From positions 110,001 to 174,000 of the forward strand of contig CP009416.1 in the NCBI GenBank assembly GCA_000818095.1: a stretch of 64,000 nt of DNA. Reading direction: 5' to 3'. Position numbers and translations under genes: made by a program. This document shows positions 33,970 through 48,950 of the stretch, piece by piece. The stretch comes from Jeotgalibacillus malaysiensis (GTDB taxonomy: Bacteria > Bacillota > Bacilli > Bacillales > Jeotgalibacillaceae). The number at the start of each line of letters is the position of its first letter. Positions within the stretch are counted from its first letter, which is position 1. The notes under the pieces were generated by a model, which saw only the letters and a program-made list of their open reading frames with translations, did not search any database and was not told the origin of the DNA.

Positions 33970-35160
33970 ATGGCTAAGGAAAAATTCGACCGTTCGAAAA
34001 CCCATGCGAATATTGGAACAATCGGACACGTTGACCATGGTAAAACAACTCTAACTGCTGCAATCACAACTGTACTTCACAAGAAATATGGTCGTGGATC
34101 TGCAATGGCATACGATCAAATCGATGGTGCTCCAGAAGAGCGCGAGCGCGGAATCACAATCTCAACTGCACACGTTGAGTACGAAACTGACACTCGTCAC
34201 TATGCACACGTTGACTGCCCAGGACACGCTGACTATGTTAAGAACATGATCACTGGTGCTGCTCAAATGGACGGCGGTATTCTTGTAGTATCTGCTGCTG
34301 ATGGCCCAATGCCACAGACTCGTGAGCACATCCTTCTATCTCGTCAGGTAGGTGTACCTTACCTTGTTGTATTCATGAACAAGTGTGACATGGTAGACGA
34401 CGAAGAACTACTTGAACTAGTTGAAATGGAAATCCGTGACCTTCTTTCTGAGTACGATTTCCCTGGCGACGACATTCCAGTAATCAAAGGTTCTGCACTT
34501 AAAGCTCTTGAAGGAGAAGCTGAGTGGGAAGAGAAAATCTTCGAACTTATGGAAGCTGTAGATAGCTACATTCCAACTCCTGAGCGTGACACTGACAAGC
34601 CATTCATGATGCCAGTTGAGGACGTATTCTCAATCACTGGTCGTGGTACAGTTGCTACTGGACGTGTTGAGCGTGGACAAGTTAAAGTTGGTGACGAAGT
34701 AGAAATCATCGGTCTTTCTGAAGAGCCGAAGAAAACTACTGTAACTGGTGTTGAAATGTTCCGTAAGCTTCTTGACTATGCAGAAGCTGGCGACAACATT
34801 GGTGCACTTCTTCGTGGGGTTTCTCGCGACGACATCAACCGTGGACAGGTTCTTGCTAAGCCAGGAACAATCACTCCACACACAAACTTCAAAGCTGAAG
34901 TTTATGTTCTATCAAAAGAAGAAGGTGGACGTCACACTCCATTCTTCACTAACTACCGCCCACAGTTCTACTTCCGTACTACGGACGTAACTGGCGTATG
35001 TAACCTTCCTGAAGGAGTAGAAATGGTTATGCCTGGCGACAACATCGAAATGACTGTTGAGCTAATCTCTCCTATCGCAATCGAAGAAGGAACTAAGTTC
35101 TCTATTCGTGAAGGTGGACGTACAGTAGGCGCTGGCGTTGTAGCTTCTATCCAGAAGTAA
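33970..35160 (+). CDS. tuf: Elongation factor Tu
   Basis: 396 residues. Delivers aminoacyl-tRNA. GHVDHGKTT (about 18-26), DCPGH, NKCDM and the effector region RGITIS are all present, with domains II and III complete. AGGAGG 7 bases before the ATG. Strong terminator after it. Confidence 0.98.
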   Translation: MAKEKFDRSKTHANIGTIGHVDHGKTTLTAAITTVLHKKYGRGSAMAYDQIDGAPEERERGITISTAHVEYETDTRHYAHVDCPGHADYVKNMITGAAQMDGGILVVSAADGPMPQTREHILLSRQVGVPYLVVFMNKCDMVDDEELLELVEMEIRDLLSEYDFPGDDIPVIKGSALKALEGEAEWEEKIFELMEAVDSYIPTPERDTDKPFMMPVEDVFSITGRGTVATGRVERGQVKVGDEVEIIGLSEEPKKTTVTGVEMFRKLLDYAEAGDNIGALLRGVSRDDINRGQVLAKPGTITPHTNFKAEVYVLSKEEGGRHTPFFTNYRPQFYFRTTDVTGVCNLPEGVEMVMPGDNIEMTVELISPIAIEEGTKFSIREGGRTVGAGVVASIQK

Positions 35161-35180
35161 TTTCTGCTAACGTATACAGA

Positions 35181-35210
35181 TCCTGCATCCTTATGGGTGC
35201 AGGATTTTTT
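35181..35210 (+). terminator. Intrinsic terminator after tuf
   Basis: TCCTGCATCC, loop TTAT, GGGTGCAGGA and T6. The 10-bp stem has one G-U pair. Confidence 0.92.
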
Positions 35211-35284
35211 ATTTTGCTTAAGGAAGGATCTCTTGTTGGGCTGAATACTTTAACTGCGTGGGTGCTCAGGTCAACTTGCCGGGG

Positions 35285-35458
35285 GGTGACCGGAAAAGGG
35301 GGTGGATATGACCTTAAATTTCCCGGAGGTGACCCGGAAATTTGGGAATGTGACCCGAAAATCGCCAATCTGAAAAAACGTGATCCGAAAAATCCAGGAG
35401 GTGACCCGGAAATTTCAGAATGTGACCCAAAAATCTCCGGACGTGACCCGAATTCCCG
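35285..35458 (+). repeat. 21/30-bp phased array E (eight GTGACC-type sites)
   Basis: The T of TGA is at 35287, 35309, 35330, 35351, 35381, 35402, 35423 and 35444: spacing 22-21-21-30-21-21-21. The site word is GTGACCCGAAATTT, clearly different from array B but on the same grid. It lies between the tuf terminator and an unknown gene, and is followed by a C-rich stretch. An ORF read through it gives a GDPEI/CDPKI-like heptad repeat; that is a by-product of the 21-bp period. Confidence 0.88.
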
Positions 35459-35473
35459 CCAGCCCACCCACCC
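35455..35473 (-). other. G-quadruplex motif
   Basis: On the minus strand four GGG runs occur within 19 bases with loops of 1, 1 and 5 (GGGTGGGTGGG then GGG). This fits the usual G3N1-7 pattern. It directly follows array E and lies about 105 bp before the unknown gene. Confidence 0.6.
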
Positions 35474-35579
35474 ATGCTCTTTGATCAGCCACCCCAAACC
35501 CATCTTCCCCACACCCGCCAAATCCGCTACACTACTATAGTAGAAACACGACAATCCCGGACCAAAAGGAGCGCCCGCC

Positions 35580-36044
35580 ATGCAGCCAATCCATCTCTGG
35601 CTATCAGTCTATGACAGACAGACAAAGAAGCCGAAACGCAACATCCAGCCGATACTCCCAATTATTATTAATGCTTACCAGGCGTCACTTAACAATGCGC
35701 CCATCAATCAAAAAACAATCACCAGTCTCACCGAAAAATCCCACCTCCATGAGCAATACATCTCTCAACTTAAACAATGGGAGAGGGGAGGGTACTTCAC
35801 TATAGAAGAAAGACGATTCGGTCAAATGGTCTCAAGAATTTTTCACTTAGATCAAAAAGCTTCAGCTGCCTTCCAAAGCTTAAAAGAATACCAGGACCGG
35901 ATCGACCTGCACATACAGACAAATGAAGATCTGCACTATCAGACATTCTCTGCCTTACTTAACACCAGAGAACAGCGCGGACAGACAAATCATCCATGGG
36001 CAGAAGCTGCCTCACAACTCATCAGCAATATGAAAAACCAATGA
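35580..36044 (+). CDS. Hypothetical protein, unrecognised
   Basis: 154 residues, not recognised. AAAAGGAG lies 9 bases before the ATG, and the frame is clean, so it is likely translated. The protein has no signal peptide or membrane segment. It is rich in Gln, charged and helical; an N-terminal segment IHLWLSVYDRQTKKPKR precedes predicted helices, and the C-terminal half is likely all-helical (FHLDQKASAAFQSLKEYQDR). Codon use is more A/C-rich than the ribosomal neighbours. It is inserted between tuf and the S10 operon, a point where Bacillus species carry different unrelated genes, and is flanked by array E and the rpsJ promoter. Function unknown. Confidence 0.65.
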   Translation: MQPIHLWLSVYDRQTKKPKRNIQPILPIIINAYQASLNNAPINQKTITSLTEKSHLHEQYISQLKQWERGGYFTIEERRFGQMVSRIFHLDQKASAAFQSLKEYQDRIDLHIQTNEDLHYQTFSALLNTREQRGQTNHPWAEAASQLISNMKNQ

Positions 36045-36135
36045 ATTTTCTGCATATTTCTTTACCACTTGAAAGACAACTGGATCGGTCTTATAATAGA
36101 CAAAGTGTATTCGGAAAGTAATTTCGCAACAGGGG

Positions 36136-36164
36136 TTGCACAAATGAATTATTTTCTGTATAAT
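36136..36164 (+). promoter_or_regulatory. Sigma-A promoter of the S10-spc-alpha cluster
   Basis: TTGCAC, exact 17-bp spacer, perfect TATAAT, 133 bases before rpsJ. Confidence 0.85.
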
Positions 36165-36177
36165 ATCTAATGTTGGT

Positions 36178-36606
<429 letters not shown>

Positions 36607-36649
36607 TCAACAAAAAATAAATTACTAAACATTATAGGAGGTGTGACTA

Positions 36650-37279
36650 ATGACCAAAGGAATCTTAGGTAGAAAGATTGGAATGACTCAGGTTTTTGCT
36701 GAGAACGGCGATCTTATCCCAGTAACAGTAATCGAAGCTACTCCTAACGTAGTTCTTCAAAAGAAAGCTGTTGATACTGACGGATACGAATCAATCCAGA
36801 TCGGTTTCGAAGACAAGCGTGAAAAGCTTGCTAACAAACCATCTAAAGGACATGCCGCTAAAGCTGAAACGGCTCCTAAGCGCTTCGTCCGTGAAATCCG
36901 CGGTGTTGAGCTTGGCGAGTATGAGGTTGGTCAAGAAGTCAAGGTTGATATTTTCGCAGAAGGCGATGTAGTAGATGTAACAGGAGTATCGAAGGGTAAA
37001 GGTTTTCAGGGTGCAATCAAGCGTCACAACCAATCCCGCGGACCAATGACTCACGGTTCTCGTTACCACCGTCGTCCTGGTTCAATGGGTCCTGTTGATC
37101 CAAACCGCGTATTCAAAGGTAAATTACTACCTGGACGCATGGGCGGAGAAAAGATTACAGTTCAGAACCTTTCAATCGTTAAGGTTGATGCTGAGCGTAA
37201 CCTACTTCTTGTTAAAGGGAACGTTCCTGGCCCTAACAAGACACTAATCACAGTAAAAAGCGCGATTAAAGCGAAATAA
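36650..37279 (+). CDS. rplC: 50S ribosomal protein L3
   Basis: 209 residues. L3 nucleates 50S assembly and reaches to the peptidyl-transferase centre with the loop [12 protein letters not shown]. Start [16 protein letters not shown] is typical. AGGAGGTG 7 bases before ATG. Confidence 0.98.
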   Translation: MTKGILGRKIGMTQVFAENGDLIPVTVIEATPNVVLQKKAVDTDGYESIQIGFEDKREKLANKPSKGHAAKAETAPKRFVREIRGVELGEYEVGQEVKVDIFAEGDVVDVTGVSKGKGFQGAIKRHNQSRGPMTHGSRYHRRPGSMGPVDPNRVFKGKLLPGRMGGEKITVQNLSIVKVDAERNLLLVKGNVPGPNKTLITVKSAIKAK

Positions 37280-37309
37280 TAAACGTTAATCGGAAAGGAG
37301 GAAACAGGA

Positions 37310-37933
37310 ATGCCTAAAGTATCCGTATTTAAACAGGATGGTTCACAAGCTGGTGATATCGAGCTTAACGAATCCATCTTCGGCATTGAGCCAAACAACG
37401 CAGTGATGTTCGAAACTGTACTGATGCAGCGTGCTGCACAGCGTCAGGGAACTCACAAAGTAAAAAATCGTTCTGAAGTAGCAGGCGGCGGTCGTAAGCC
37501 ATGGCGTCAGAAGGGAACTGGACGTGCCCGTCAAGGTTCGATCCGTTCACCACAATGGCGTGGCGGTGGTACTGTATTCGGTCCAACACCTCGCAGCTAT
37601 AGCTATAAGCTTCCTAAAAAAGTTCGTCGTCTGGCGATCAAATCAGCTCTTTCAAGCAAAGTTGCTGAAGAAAACATCTTAGTTCTAGAGGCGCTTTCAT
37701 TCGAATCGCCAAAAACGAAGGAATTTGCTTCAGTATTAAGCAGCCTTTCACTAGACAAGAAGGTCCTAGTAGTGACTGAAGGTCTTGACGAAAACGTTGC
37801 TCTATCTGGACGTAACATTCCAGGCGTAACAGTTATTTCTGCTACTGGCGTCAACGTACTTGATGTACTTGGCCACGATAAAGTGGTTATGACGAAAGGT
37901 GCAGTTCAAAAAGTAGAGGAGGTGCTTGCATAA
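37310..37933 (+). CDS. rplD: 50S ribosomal protein L4
   Basis: 207 residues. Its extended loop ([19 protein letters not shown]) lines the exit tunnel, where macrolide mutations arise; it appears wild-type. Overlaps rplW by one base. Confidence 0.98.
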   Translation: MPKVSVFKQDGSQAGDIELNESIFGIEPNNAVMFETVLMQRAAQRQGTHKVKNRSEVAGGGRKPWRQKGTGRARQGSIRSPQWRGGGTVFGPTPRSYSYKLPKKVRRLAIKSALSSKVAEENILVLEALSFESPKTKEFASVLSSLSLDKKVLVVTEGLDENVALSGRNIPGVTVISATGVNVLDVLGHDKVVMTKGAVQKVEEVLA

Positions 37934-38217
37934 TGGATGCTCGCGATATTATTAAGCGCCCCGTAATTACTGAGCGTTCTTCAGACCTTATGGGTGAGAA
38001 GAAATACACGTTCGAAGTCGACACTCGTGCTAACAAAACACAAGTGAAAGACGCAGTCCAGGAAATCTTTGGTGTGGATGTTGAGAAAGTAAACATCATG
38101 AACTACAAAGGTAAATTCAAGCGCATGGGACGTTACACTGGTTATACTAACAAGCGTCGCAAAGCAATTGTAACTCTGACTGAAGATAGCAAAGAAATCG
38201 AATTTTTTGAGGTTTAA
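37933..38217 (+). CDS. rplW: 50S ribosomal protein L23
   Basis: 94 residues. L23 lies at the tunnel exit and is the docking site for trigger factor and [19 protein letters not shown] is the conserved start. The ATG shares its A with the rplD stop, with GAGGAGGTG as ribosome binding site inside rplD. Confidence 0.97.
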   Translation: MDARDIIKRPVITERSSDLMGEKKYTFEVDTRANKTQVKDAVQEIFGVDVEKVNIMNYKGKFKRMGRYTGYTNKRRKAIVTLTEDSKEIEFFEV

Positions 38218-38230
38218 TATAAACCGATAA

Positions 38231-39082
<852 letters not shown>

Positions 39083-39091
39083 CGGGATTGA

Positions 39092-39421
<330 letters not shown>

Positions 39422-39440
39422 TTGAGAGGAGGCTATCCTA

Positions 39441-39782
39441 ATGCAAGCAAAAGCTGTTGCAAACACAGTTCGTATTGCTCCTCGTAAAGTACGCCTAGTA
39501 GCAGATTTAATCCGCGGTAAGCAGGTTGGCGAAGCGGTGGCTATCTTAAACCACACACCACGCGCTGCATCACCAGTAATCGAGAAAGTATTAAAATCTG
39601 CTGTAGCGAACGCTGAGCATAATTACGACATGGACATTAACAACCTTGTGATTTCTGAAGCATATGTTAACGAAGGACCAACACTTAAACGTTTCCGTCC
39701 TCGTGCACAAGGTCGTGCAAGTGCCATTAACAAACGTACAAGCCACATTACAATCGTGGTATCTGAAAAAAAGGAGGGATAA
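39441..39782 (+). CDS. rplV: 50S ribosomal protein L22
   Basis: 113 residues. Its hairpin ([20 protein letters not shown]) reaches into the exit tunnel. [17 protein letters not shown] is conserved. Three bases before rpsC. Confidence 0.98.
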   Translation: MQAKAVANTVRIAPRKVRLVADLIRGKQVGEAVAILNHTPRAASPVIEKVLKSAVANAEHNYDMDINNLVISEAYVNEGPTLKRFRPRAQGRASAINKRTSHITIVVSEKKEG

Positions 39783-39785
39783 CGC

Positions 39786-41075
<1,290 letters not shown>

Positions 41076-41082
41076 TAACTGA

Positions 41083-41361
<279 letters not shown>

Positions 41362-41381
41362 TATATTGTTCGGAAATGTAA

Positions 41382-41771
<390 letters not shown>

Positions 41772-41808
41772 TTGATAATCAACCACCGTATCAAGGAGGT
41801 GCGACAGG

Positions 41809-42120
41809 ATGCACGTTAAAAAAGGCGATAAAGTTATGGTTATTTCCGGTAAAGACAAGGGCAAGACAGGTACAATTCTTGCAACTTCTCCGAAAACTGA
41901 CCGCGTAACTGTTGAAGGTGTGAACATCGTCAAGAAACATTCAAAACCTTCACAGATGAATCCACAAGGTGGAATCTCTAACATGGAAGCAGCAATTCAC
42001 GTATCAAACGTGATGCTGATCGATCCGAAAACGAACGAACCAACACGCGTTGGTTACAAAGTTGAGGACGGCAAGAAAGTACGTATTGCTAAAAAATCAG
42101 GTGAATCTTTAGATAAATAG
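41809..42120 (+). CDS. rplX: 50S ribosomal protein L24
   Basis: 103 residues, an assembly initiator with a KOW motif ([17 protein letters not shown]). CAAGGAGGTG before the ATG. Confidence 0.98.
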   Translation: MHVKKGDKVMVISGKDKGKTGTILATSPKTDRVTVEGVNIVKKHSKPSQMNPQGGISNMEAAIHVSNVMLIDPKTNEPTRVGYKVEDGKKVRIAKKSGESLDK

Positions 42121-42146
42121 TTAATGAAGAGGGGAGGTACTCAAGC

Positions 42147-42686
42147 ATGAACCGCCTAAAAGAAAAGTTCAATAATGACATTACACCTGCTCTAGTTAAG
42201 AAGTTCGATTACACTTCTGTAATGCAGGTGCCAAAAATCGAGAAAATCGTAATCAACATGGGTGTTGGTGAAGCAGTTCAAAACACTAAATCACTAGATA
42301 CAGCTGTAGAGGAGCTTACAACAATCACTGGTCAAAAGCCATTGATCACAAAAGCTAAGAAATCTATCGCAGGCTTCCGTCTTCGTGAAGGTATGCCAAT
42401 CGGTGCGAAAGTTACACTTCGCGGCGAGCGTATGTATGACTTCCTAGACAAGCTAATCTCTGTATCTCTACCACGTGTACGTGACTTCCGCGGAGTATCT
42501 AAAAAGTCTTTCGACGGTCGCGGTAACTACACTCTTGGTGTTAAAGAGCAGCTTATCTTCCCAGAGATCGATTATGACAAAGTGAACAAAGTACGTGGCA
42601 TGGACATCGTAATTGTAACGACAGCTAACTCAGACGAAGAGTCTCGTGAGCTTCTAACACAATTCGGTATGCCATTCCAAAAGTAA
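42147..42686 (+). CDS. rplE: 50S ribosomal protein L5
   Basis: 179 residues, binds 5S rRNA and P-site t[21 protein letters not shown] and the C-terminal [20 protein letters not shown] are conserved. GAGGGGAGGT upstream. Confidence 0.98.
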   Translation: MNRLKEKFNNDITPALVKKFDYTSVMQVPKIEKIVINMGVGEAVQNTKSLDTAVEELTTITGQKPLITKAKKSIAGFRLREGMPIGAKVTLRGERMYDFLDKLISVSLPRVRDFRGVSKKSFDGRGNYTLGVKEQLIFPEIDYDKVNKVRGMDIVIVTTANSDEESRELLTQFGMPFQK

Positions 42687-42695
42687 TCTCTATAA

Positions 42696-42896
<201 letters not shown>

Positions 42897-42926
42897 TACC
42901 CGATTTTGGGAAGGAGGTAAATTAAT

Positions 42927-43325
42927 ATGACAATGACAGATCCAATCGCAGATCTTCTGACTCGCATCCGTAATGCGAACCAGGTACGTCACGAGAAGCT
43001 AGAGGTTCCTGCTTCTAACATGAAAAAAGAAATTGCAGAAATCCTTAAGCGTGAAGGTTTCATCCGTGACGTTGAATATATCGAGGACAGCAAGCAGGGT
43101 ATCATTCGCATCTTCCTTAAGTATGGTGCAAATAATGAGCGTGTTATCACTGGCCTTAAGCGTATTTCAAAGCCAGGTCTTCGTGTCTACGCAAAAGCTG
43201 ATGAGCTTCCACGCGTACTGAACGGCCTTGGAATTGCAATCGTATCTACTTCAACTGGCGTTGTAACTGACAAAGAAGCTCGCGCTAAGCAAGTTGGCGG
43301 AGAAGTTCTAGCATACGTCTGGTAA
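42927..43325 (+). CDS. rpsH: 30S ribosomal protein S8
   Basis: 132 residues, central-domain 16S rRNA binder and spc-operon repressor in E. coli. [16 protein letters not shown] and [20 protein letters not shown] are conserved. Two ATGs six bases apart; the first matches the family length. Confidence 0.98.
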   Translation: MTMTDPIADLLTRIRNANQVRHEKLEVPASNMKKEIAEILKREGFIRDVEYIEDSKQGIIRIFLKYGANNERVITGLKRISKPGLRVYAKADELPRVLNGLGIAIVSTSTGVVTDKEARAKQVGGEVLAYVW

Positions 43326-43356
43326 TACTTTTTAATCGAAAGAGAGGTGCAACAAA

Positions 43357-43893
43357 ATGTCTCGTGTAGGAAAAAAACCAATTGAGGTACCTTCAGATGT
43401 AACATTAACTTTTGATGGTTCACATGTTACTGCTAAAGGACCTAAAGGTGAACTTTCATTCACTTTTAACTCAGAAATGAAATTCGAGCAGGAAGGCAGC
43501 ACACTTACAGTTGTCCGTCCTTCTGACTCAAAAGAACACCGTACAATCCACGGTACTACTCGTGCGATCCTGAACAACATGATCGAGGGTGTATCTAAAG
43601 GTTTCGAACGTAGCCTTGAACTTATCGGGGTTGGATATCGTGCACAGAAACAAGGTAACAAGCTTGTTCTTAACGTAGGATACTCTCACCCAGTTGAGAT
43701 CACACCGGAAGAAGGAATCGAAATCGAAGTTCCTTCAAACACAAAGGTTACAATCAAAGGCGCAAGCAAAGAGCGCGTAGGCGCACTAGCTGCAAACATC
43801 CGTGACGTTCGTCCTCCAGAGCCTTACAAAGGTAAAGGAATCCGTTACGAAGGCGAATACGTTCGTCGTAAAGAAGGTAAAACAGGTAAATAA
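43357..43893 (+). CDS. rplF: 50S ribosomal protein L6
   Basis: 178 residues, two similar domains; near the sarcin-ricin loop. [15 protein letters not shown] and the C-terminal [16 protein letters not shown] are conserved. Confidence 0.98.
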   Translation: MSRVGKKPIEVPSDVTLTFDGSHVTAKGPKGELSFTFNSEMKFEQEGSTLTVVRPSDSKEHRTIHGTTRAILNNMIEGVSKGFERSLELIGVGYRAQKQGNKLVLNVGYSHPVEITPEEGIEIEVPSNTKVTIKGASKERVGALAANIRDVRPPEPYKGKGIRYEGEYVRRKEGKTGK

Positions 43894-43926
43894 TGCCGCT
43901 TAGGCGCATGAAAGGAGTGACCTTGA

Positions 43927-44283
43927 TTGATTACTAAAGTTGACAAGAATGCGGTACGTAAAAAACGTCATGCGCGTGTTCGTACAACGATCACGGGAAC
44001 TGAATCTCGTCCGCGTTTGAATGTTTACCGTTCAAACAAGCACATCTACGCTCAGCTTATCGATGATGCTAACGGCGTAACACTAGCTGCTGCATCTACG
44101 AAAGAGCTTGGTCTTGAAACTGGCGGAAACGTCGAGGCTGCACAAAAAGTTGGCGAAGCAATCGCTAAACGCGCAGCAGAAAAAGGAATGAAATCAGTCG
44201 TATTTGACCGTGGAGGATACCTTTACCACGGCCGCGTGAAAGCTCTTGCTGAAGCTGCACGTGAAAACGGACTTGAATTTTAA
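43927..44283 (+). CDS. rplR: 50S ribosomal protein L18
   Basis: 118 residues, binds 5S r[23 protein letters not shown] and [20 protein letters not shown] are conserved. The start is TTG at 43927, about 9 bases after AAAGGAGTGA, giving the family start MITK. Confidence 0.95.
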   Translation: MITKVDKNAVRKKRHARVRTTITGTESRPRLNVYRSNKHIYAQLIDDANGVTLAAASTKELGLETGGNVEAAQKVGEAIAKRAAEKGMKSVVFDRGGYLYHGRVKALAEAARENGLEF

Positions 44284-44306
44284 TAGAAAAAGGAGGGACA
44301 ATCCAG

Positions 44307-44807
44307 ATGCGTCGCATTGATCCAAACAAACTTGAACTTGAAGAACGCGTAGTTACGATTAACCGTGTCGCTAAGGTTGTTAAAGGTGGCCGCCGCTTCC
44401 GTTTCTCTGCTCTAGTAGTAGTAGGAGACAAGAATGGCCATGTAGGTTTCGGTACAGGTAAAGCCCAAGAGGTGCCTGATGCGATCCGTAAAGCAATCGA
44501 AGACGCGAAGAAAAATCTGATTGAAGTACCAATGGTTGAAGGAACTACTCCTCACATTGTTACAGGCCGCTTCGGTGCAGGCTCAATCTTCATCAAGCCA
44601 GCATCTCCTGGTACAGGAGTTATCGCTGGTGGACCAGTTCGTGCGGTACTTGAACTTGCAGGTGTCCACGACATTCTTTCAAAATCACTAGGTTCTAACA
44701 CACCAATCAACATGGTTCGTGCCACAATTGACGGCCTTAAGCAGCTTAAGCGTGCAGAAGACGTTGCTAAGCTACGTGGCAAGTCAGTGGAAGAACTGTT
44801 AGGATAA
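44307..44807 (+). CDS. rpsE: 30S ribosomal protein S5
   Basis: 166 residues, decoding fidelity and mRNA entry. N-terminal [18 protein letters not shown] (spectinomycin loop region, wild-type in appearance) and [18 protein letters not shown] are conserved. AAGGAGGG upstream. Confidence 0.98.
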   Translation: MRRIDPNKLELEERVVTINRVAKVVKGGRRFRFSALVVVGDKNGHVGFGTGKAQEVPDAIRKAIEDAKKNLIEVPMVEGTTPHIVTGRFGAGSIFIKPASPGTGVIAGGPVRAVLELAGVHDILSKSLGSNTPINMVRATIDGLKQLKRAEDVAKLRGKSVEELLG

Positions 44808-44820
44808 GGAGGGATAAGTG

Positions 44821-45003
44821 ATGGCAAATAAACTAGCAATTACCCTCACTCGCAGCGTGATCGGACGCAGTAAAGATCAGCGTGCAACAGTTCAGGCTCT
44901 TGGTCTTCGTAAGACTAACCAGACTGTTGAACAGCAGGATAACGAAGCTATTCGCGGAATGATCAATAAAGTGTCTCACCTGGTATCAGTTAAAGAAATC
45001 TAA
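44821..45003 (+). CDS. rpmD: 50S ribosomal protein L30
   Basis: 60 residues. [20 protein letters not shown] is the conserved core. ATG at 44821 preferred to the GTG directly before it because of spacing to AAGGAGGG. Confidence 0.97.
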   Translation: MANKLAITLTRSVIGRSKDQRATVQALGLRKTNQTVEQQDNEAIRGMINKVSHLVSVKEI

Positions 45004-45033
45004 TTTCATGTTTATCAACAAGGAGGTGCCACT

Positions 45034-45474
45034 ATGAAACTTCATGAGTTAAAACCTGCAGAAGGATCCCGCAGAGAGCGCAATCGCGTTGGTCGCGGTA
45101 TCGGATCTGGTAATGGTAAAACTTCAGGTAAAGGTCACAAAGGTCAAAACGCACGTTCAGGCGGAGGCGTAAGACCAGGCTTTGAAGGTGGTCAGAACCC
45201 ATTAGCACGTCGTCTTCCAAAGCGTGGATTCACAAACATCCACCGCAAGGAATTTGCGATTGTTAATCTTGACACACTTAACCGTTTTGAAGAAGGTACG
45301 GAAGTAACACCGGAACTTCTAATCGAAACTGGAGTAGTAAGCAAAGAATTAGCAGGAATCAAGATCCTTGCTAAAGGTAACGTAGAGAAGAAGCTGACTG
45401 TTAAAGCTCACAAATTCTCTTCTGCTGCTAAAGAAGCAATTGAAGCTGCCGGCGGAACAACTGAGGTGGTTTAA
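45034..45474 (+). CDS. rplO: 50S ribosomal protein L15
   Basis: 146 residues. Glycine- and arginine-rich N-terminus ([20 protein letters not shown]) that threads into 23S rRNA. Shares its last base with the secY start. Confidence 0.98.
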   Translation: MKLHELKPAEGSRRERNRVGRGIGSGNGKTSGKGHKGQNARSGGGVRPGFEGGQNPLARRLPKRGFTNIHRKEFAIVNLDTLNRFEEGTEVTPELLIETGVVSKELAGIKILAKGNVEKKLTVKAHKFSSAAKEAIEAAGGTTEVV

Positions 45475-46775
45475 TGTTTCGGACAATCTCCAATTTTATG
45501 CGCGTGGGTGATATAAGAAATAAAATTATTTTCACCCTTTTAATGTTGGTGGTCTTTAGGATCGGAACTTTCATTCCGGTTCCGGGTGTAGATGCACAAG
45601 TTCTTCAGGCACAGGATGAAATGGCCGGCCTGATCGGATTTATGAATACATTCGGTGGTGGAGCATTAATCAACTTCTCGATCCTGGCGATGGGCATCAT
45701 GCCGTACATCACGGCCTCCATCATTGTTCAGCTTTTGCAAATGGACGTTGTACCGAAATTTGCTGAGTGGTCCAAACAGGGAGATGTTGGACGTCGTAAG
45801 CTGGCTCAGTTTACACGTTACTTTACGATTGTCCTGGCATTTATCCAGGCAATCGGAATGTCTTATGGCTTTAATCGTATGTACGGTGGATCACTGATCC
45901 CTGACACATCGATTACTACGTACATGCTTATCGCAATCGTACTGACAGCCGGGACAGCCTTTTTAATGTGGTTAGGAGAGCAGATCACAGCAAACGGTGT
46001 TGGAAATGGTATTTCCATCATCATCTTTGCAGGTATCGTGGCCGCTATTCCTAATGGCGTTAATCAGTTATATGCACAACAGATTGAAGGTGCTGGAGAA
46101 CAGCTTTTCCTGAACATCGTCATTCTGGTATTACTGGCACTTGCAGTTGTAGCAATCACTGTTGGCGTTATCTTCGTTCAGCAGGCATTGCGTAAAATTC
46201 CTGTCCAGTATGCAAAGCGTGTAGGTGGCAAGAACGCTCCGGCAACGGGCGGACAGTCATCACACATTCCATTGAAAGTGAATGCTGCAGGGGTAATTCC
46301 GGTTATCTTCGCGATTTCCTTTATTATCACACCGCAGACACTCGTAACTTTCTTTGGTCAGAACAACATTACAACAACGATTCAGGAAGTGTTTGATTAC
46401 ACACAGCCAATCGGTATGACGATTTACGTTGCACTGATCGTTGCGTTCACGTATTTCTACGCATTCATTCAGGTGAATCCGGAGAATATGGCAGAAAACC
46501 TTAAAAAACAAGGTGGTTATATCCCAGGAATCCGACCTGGACAAGCGACTCAGGATTACCTGACGAGCGTTCTTTACCGTTTAACTTTCGTAGGAGCGAT
46601 TTTCCTTTCAGTAATTTCAATCCTGCCAATCTTCTTCATTAATCTTGCAGGCCTTCCACAGTCGGTTCAAATTGGCGGTACTAGCCTATTGATCGTTGTA
46701 GGGGTTGCGCTTGAGACAATGAAGCAGCTTGAAGCACAGCTGGTAAAACGGAACTATAAAGGGTTCATGAGATAA
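45474..46775 (+). CDS. secY: Preprotein translocase subunit SecY
   Basis: 433 residues with ten predicted membrane helices. The channel of the Sec translocon; works with SecE (17920) and SecA. Plug/TM2 region TFGGGALINFSILAMGIMPY, the loop GGYIPGIRPG and the C-terminal LVKRNYKGFM are typical. Coupled to rplO by ATG/TAA overlap. Confidence 0.98.
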   Translation: MFRTISNFMRVGDIRNKIIFTLLMLVVFRIGTFIPVPGVDAQVLQAQDEMAGLIGFMNTFGGGALINFSILAMGIMPYITASIIVQLLQMDVVPKFAEWSKQGDVGRRKLAQFTRYFTIVLAFIQAIGMSYGFNRMYGGSLIPDTSITTYMLIAIVLTAGTAFLMWLGEQITANGVGNGISIIIFAGIVAAIPNGVNQLYAQQIEGAGEQLFLNIVILVLLALAVVAITVGVIFVQQALRKIPVQYAKRVGGKNAPATGGQSSHIPLKVNAAGVIPVIFAISFIITPQTLVTFFGQNNITTTIQEVFDYTQPIGMTIYVALIVAFTYFYAFIQVNPENMAENLKKQGGYIPGIRPGQATQDYLTSVLYRLTFVGAIFLSVISILPIFFINLAGLPQSVQIGGTSLLIVVGVALETMKQLEAQLVKRNYKGFMR

Positions 46776-46819
46776 TCACATGGTTTTGGGGTGCGAGCCC
46801 TGAAGCCCATCGTAAATGA

Positions 46820-47481
<662 letters not shown>

Positions 47482-47482
<1 letters not shown>

Positions 47483-48228
47483 TGATCATTTGCAAGACTC
47501 CTCGCGAGATTGAGATCATGCGCGAAGCAGGCAAGATCGTTGCGTTAACCCATCAGGAGCTGCAAAAGCATATAGCGCCTGGAATCACAACGAAGGAACT
47601 TGATGAGATTGCTGACCGGTTCATCCGTCAGCATGACGCGGTTCCATCCTTCAAAGGATACAATGGTTTTAGCGGAAGCATTTGTGCCTCTGTGAATGAA
47701 GAACTCGTACACGGAATCCCGGGTAACCGGAAGCTTAAGGACGGCGACATTATCAGTATTGATATTGGCGCAAAGTACAAAGGCTATCACGGTGACTCAG
47801 CGTGGACTTATCCGGTAGGGGAGATTCCAGCAGAGACACAGAAGCTGCTCGAAGTCACGGGAGAGTCACTCTACCGTGGATTAGAAGAAGCAAAACCTGG
47901 TGTTCGTCTATCGAACATCTCTCATGCTGTTCAAACGTATGCTGAAGAAAACGGTTTTTCAATCGTACGGGAGTATGTGGGGCACGGTGTAGGGCAAGAC
48001 TTACATGAGGCACCGCAAATTCCTCATTTTGGTCCGCCTGATAAAGGACCTCGCCTGAAGCCCGGCATGGTACTAGCGGTTGAACCGATGGTGAATGCAG
48101 GAAGTCGCTACGTCAAGACACTTGCTGATAACTGGACAGTCGTAACAGTTGATGGTAAAATGTGTGCGCACTTTGAACACACGATTGCGATCACAGAAGA
48201 AGGTTACGAAATCCTGACAAGAACCTGA
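47482..48228 (+). CDS. map: Methionine aminopeptidase, type I
   Basis: 248 residues. Removes the initiator methionine. The five metal ligands are seen in [11 protein letters not shown] (Asp), HGDSAWTY (Asp), [12 protein letters not shown] (His), AVEPMV (Glu) and FEHTIAIT (Glu). Starts in the adk stop codon. Confidence 0.97.
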
Positions 48229-48244
48229 TTGAAGGTGATCCTTT

Positions 48245-48535
48245 TTGTTTGAATCCGATTCGCCCCCCGGGATAGGGCAAATTGTGCAGGTGAACAAGGG
48301 CCGCGATACTGGAGTATATGCGGTTGTCATTCATCGGTTAGATGAAAAGTTTGTTTTAATTGCGGACGGTGAAAACCGGAAGTTTGACCGGCCAAAAAAG
48401 AAAAACATCCATCATTTGACTTCATGCGACTATGTATCCCCTGAAGTTCAAAATAGTATATCCGAAACAGGGCGTGTGACAAACGGAAAGCTGCGTCATG
48501 CAGTACAGACATTTGTCAGCACTCTGCAAGATTGA
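48245..48535 (+). CDS. KOW-domain RNA-binding protein, function unknown
   Basis: 96 residues. The N-terminal half is a KOW/L14e-like fold: PGIGQIVQVNKGRDTGVYAVVI. Small KOW proteins of this type lie between map and infA in many Firmicutes. TTG start with GAAGGTGATC upstream. A ribosome-related role is inferred from position only. Confidence 0.82.
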   Translation: MFESDSPPGIGQIVQVNKGRDTGVYAVVIHRLDEKFVLIADGENRKFDRPKKKNIHHLTSCDYVSPEVQNSISETGRVTNGKLRHAVQTFVSTLQD

Positions 48536-48556
48536 TAAAGAAGGGAGATTTGTTCG

Positions 48557-48775
48557 ATGGCGAAAGACGATGTTATCGAAATTGAAGGCACCGTTGCTGA
48601 AACTTTGCCTAATGCAATGTTTAAGGTAGAATTAGAAAATGGTCACACTGTGCTTGCACACGTGTCAGGCAAAATTCGTATGCACTTCATTCGAATCCTG
48701 CCAGGCGACAGAGTTACTGTGGAGTTATCTCCATACGATCTGACTCGCGGCCGTATCACTTACCGTTACAAATAA
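48557..48775 (+). CDS. infA: Translation initiation factor IF-1
   Basis: 72 residues, an OB fold occupying the A site during initiation. [20 protein letters not shown] and [20 protein letters not shown] are conserved. GAAGGGAG upstream. Confidence 0.98.
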   Translation: MAKDDVIEIEGTVAETLPNAMFKVELENGHTVLAHVSGKIRMHFIRILPGDRVTVELSPYDLTRGRITYRYK

Positions 48776-48798
48776 TCTTTTGCACTCCGAACCACTAA

Positions 48799-48927
<129 letters not shown>

Positions 48928-48950
48928 TAATGAAGGAGGTGCTCATGTAA

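Noticed and set aside
35193-35540. 115-codon ORF with heptad GDPEI/CDPKI repeats across array E
   Set aside because: The repeats arise from the 21-bp period. It begins within the tuf terminator, has no ribosome binding site, and the other arrays on the same grid contain stops in all relevant frames.
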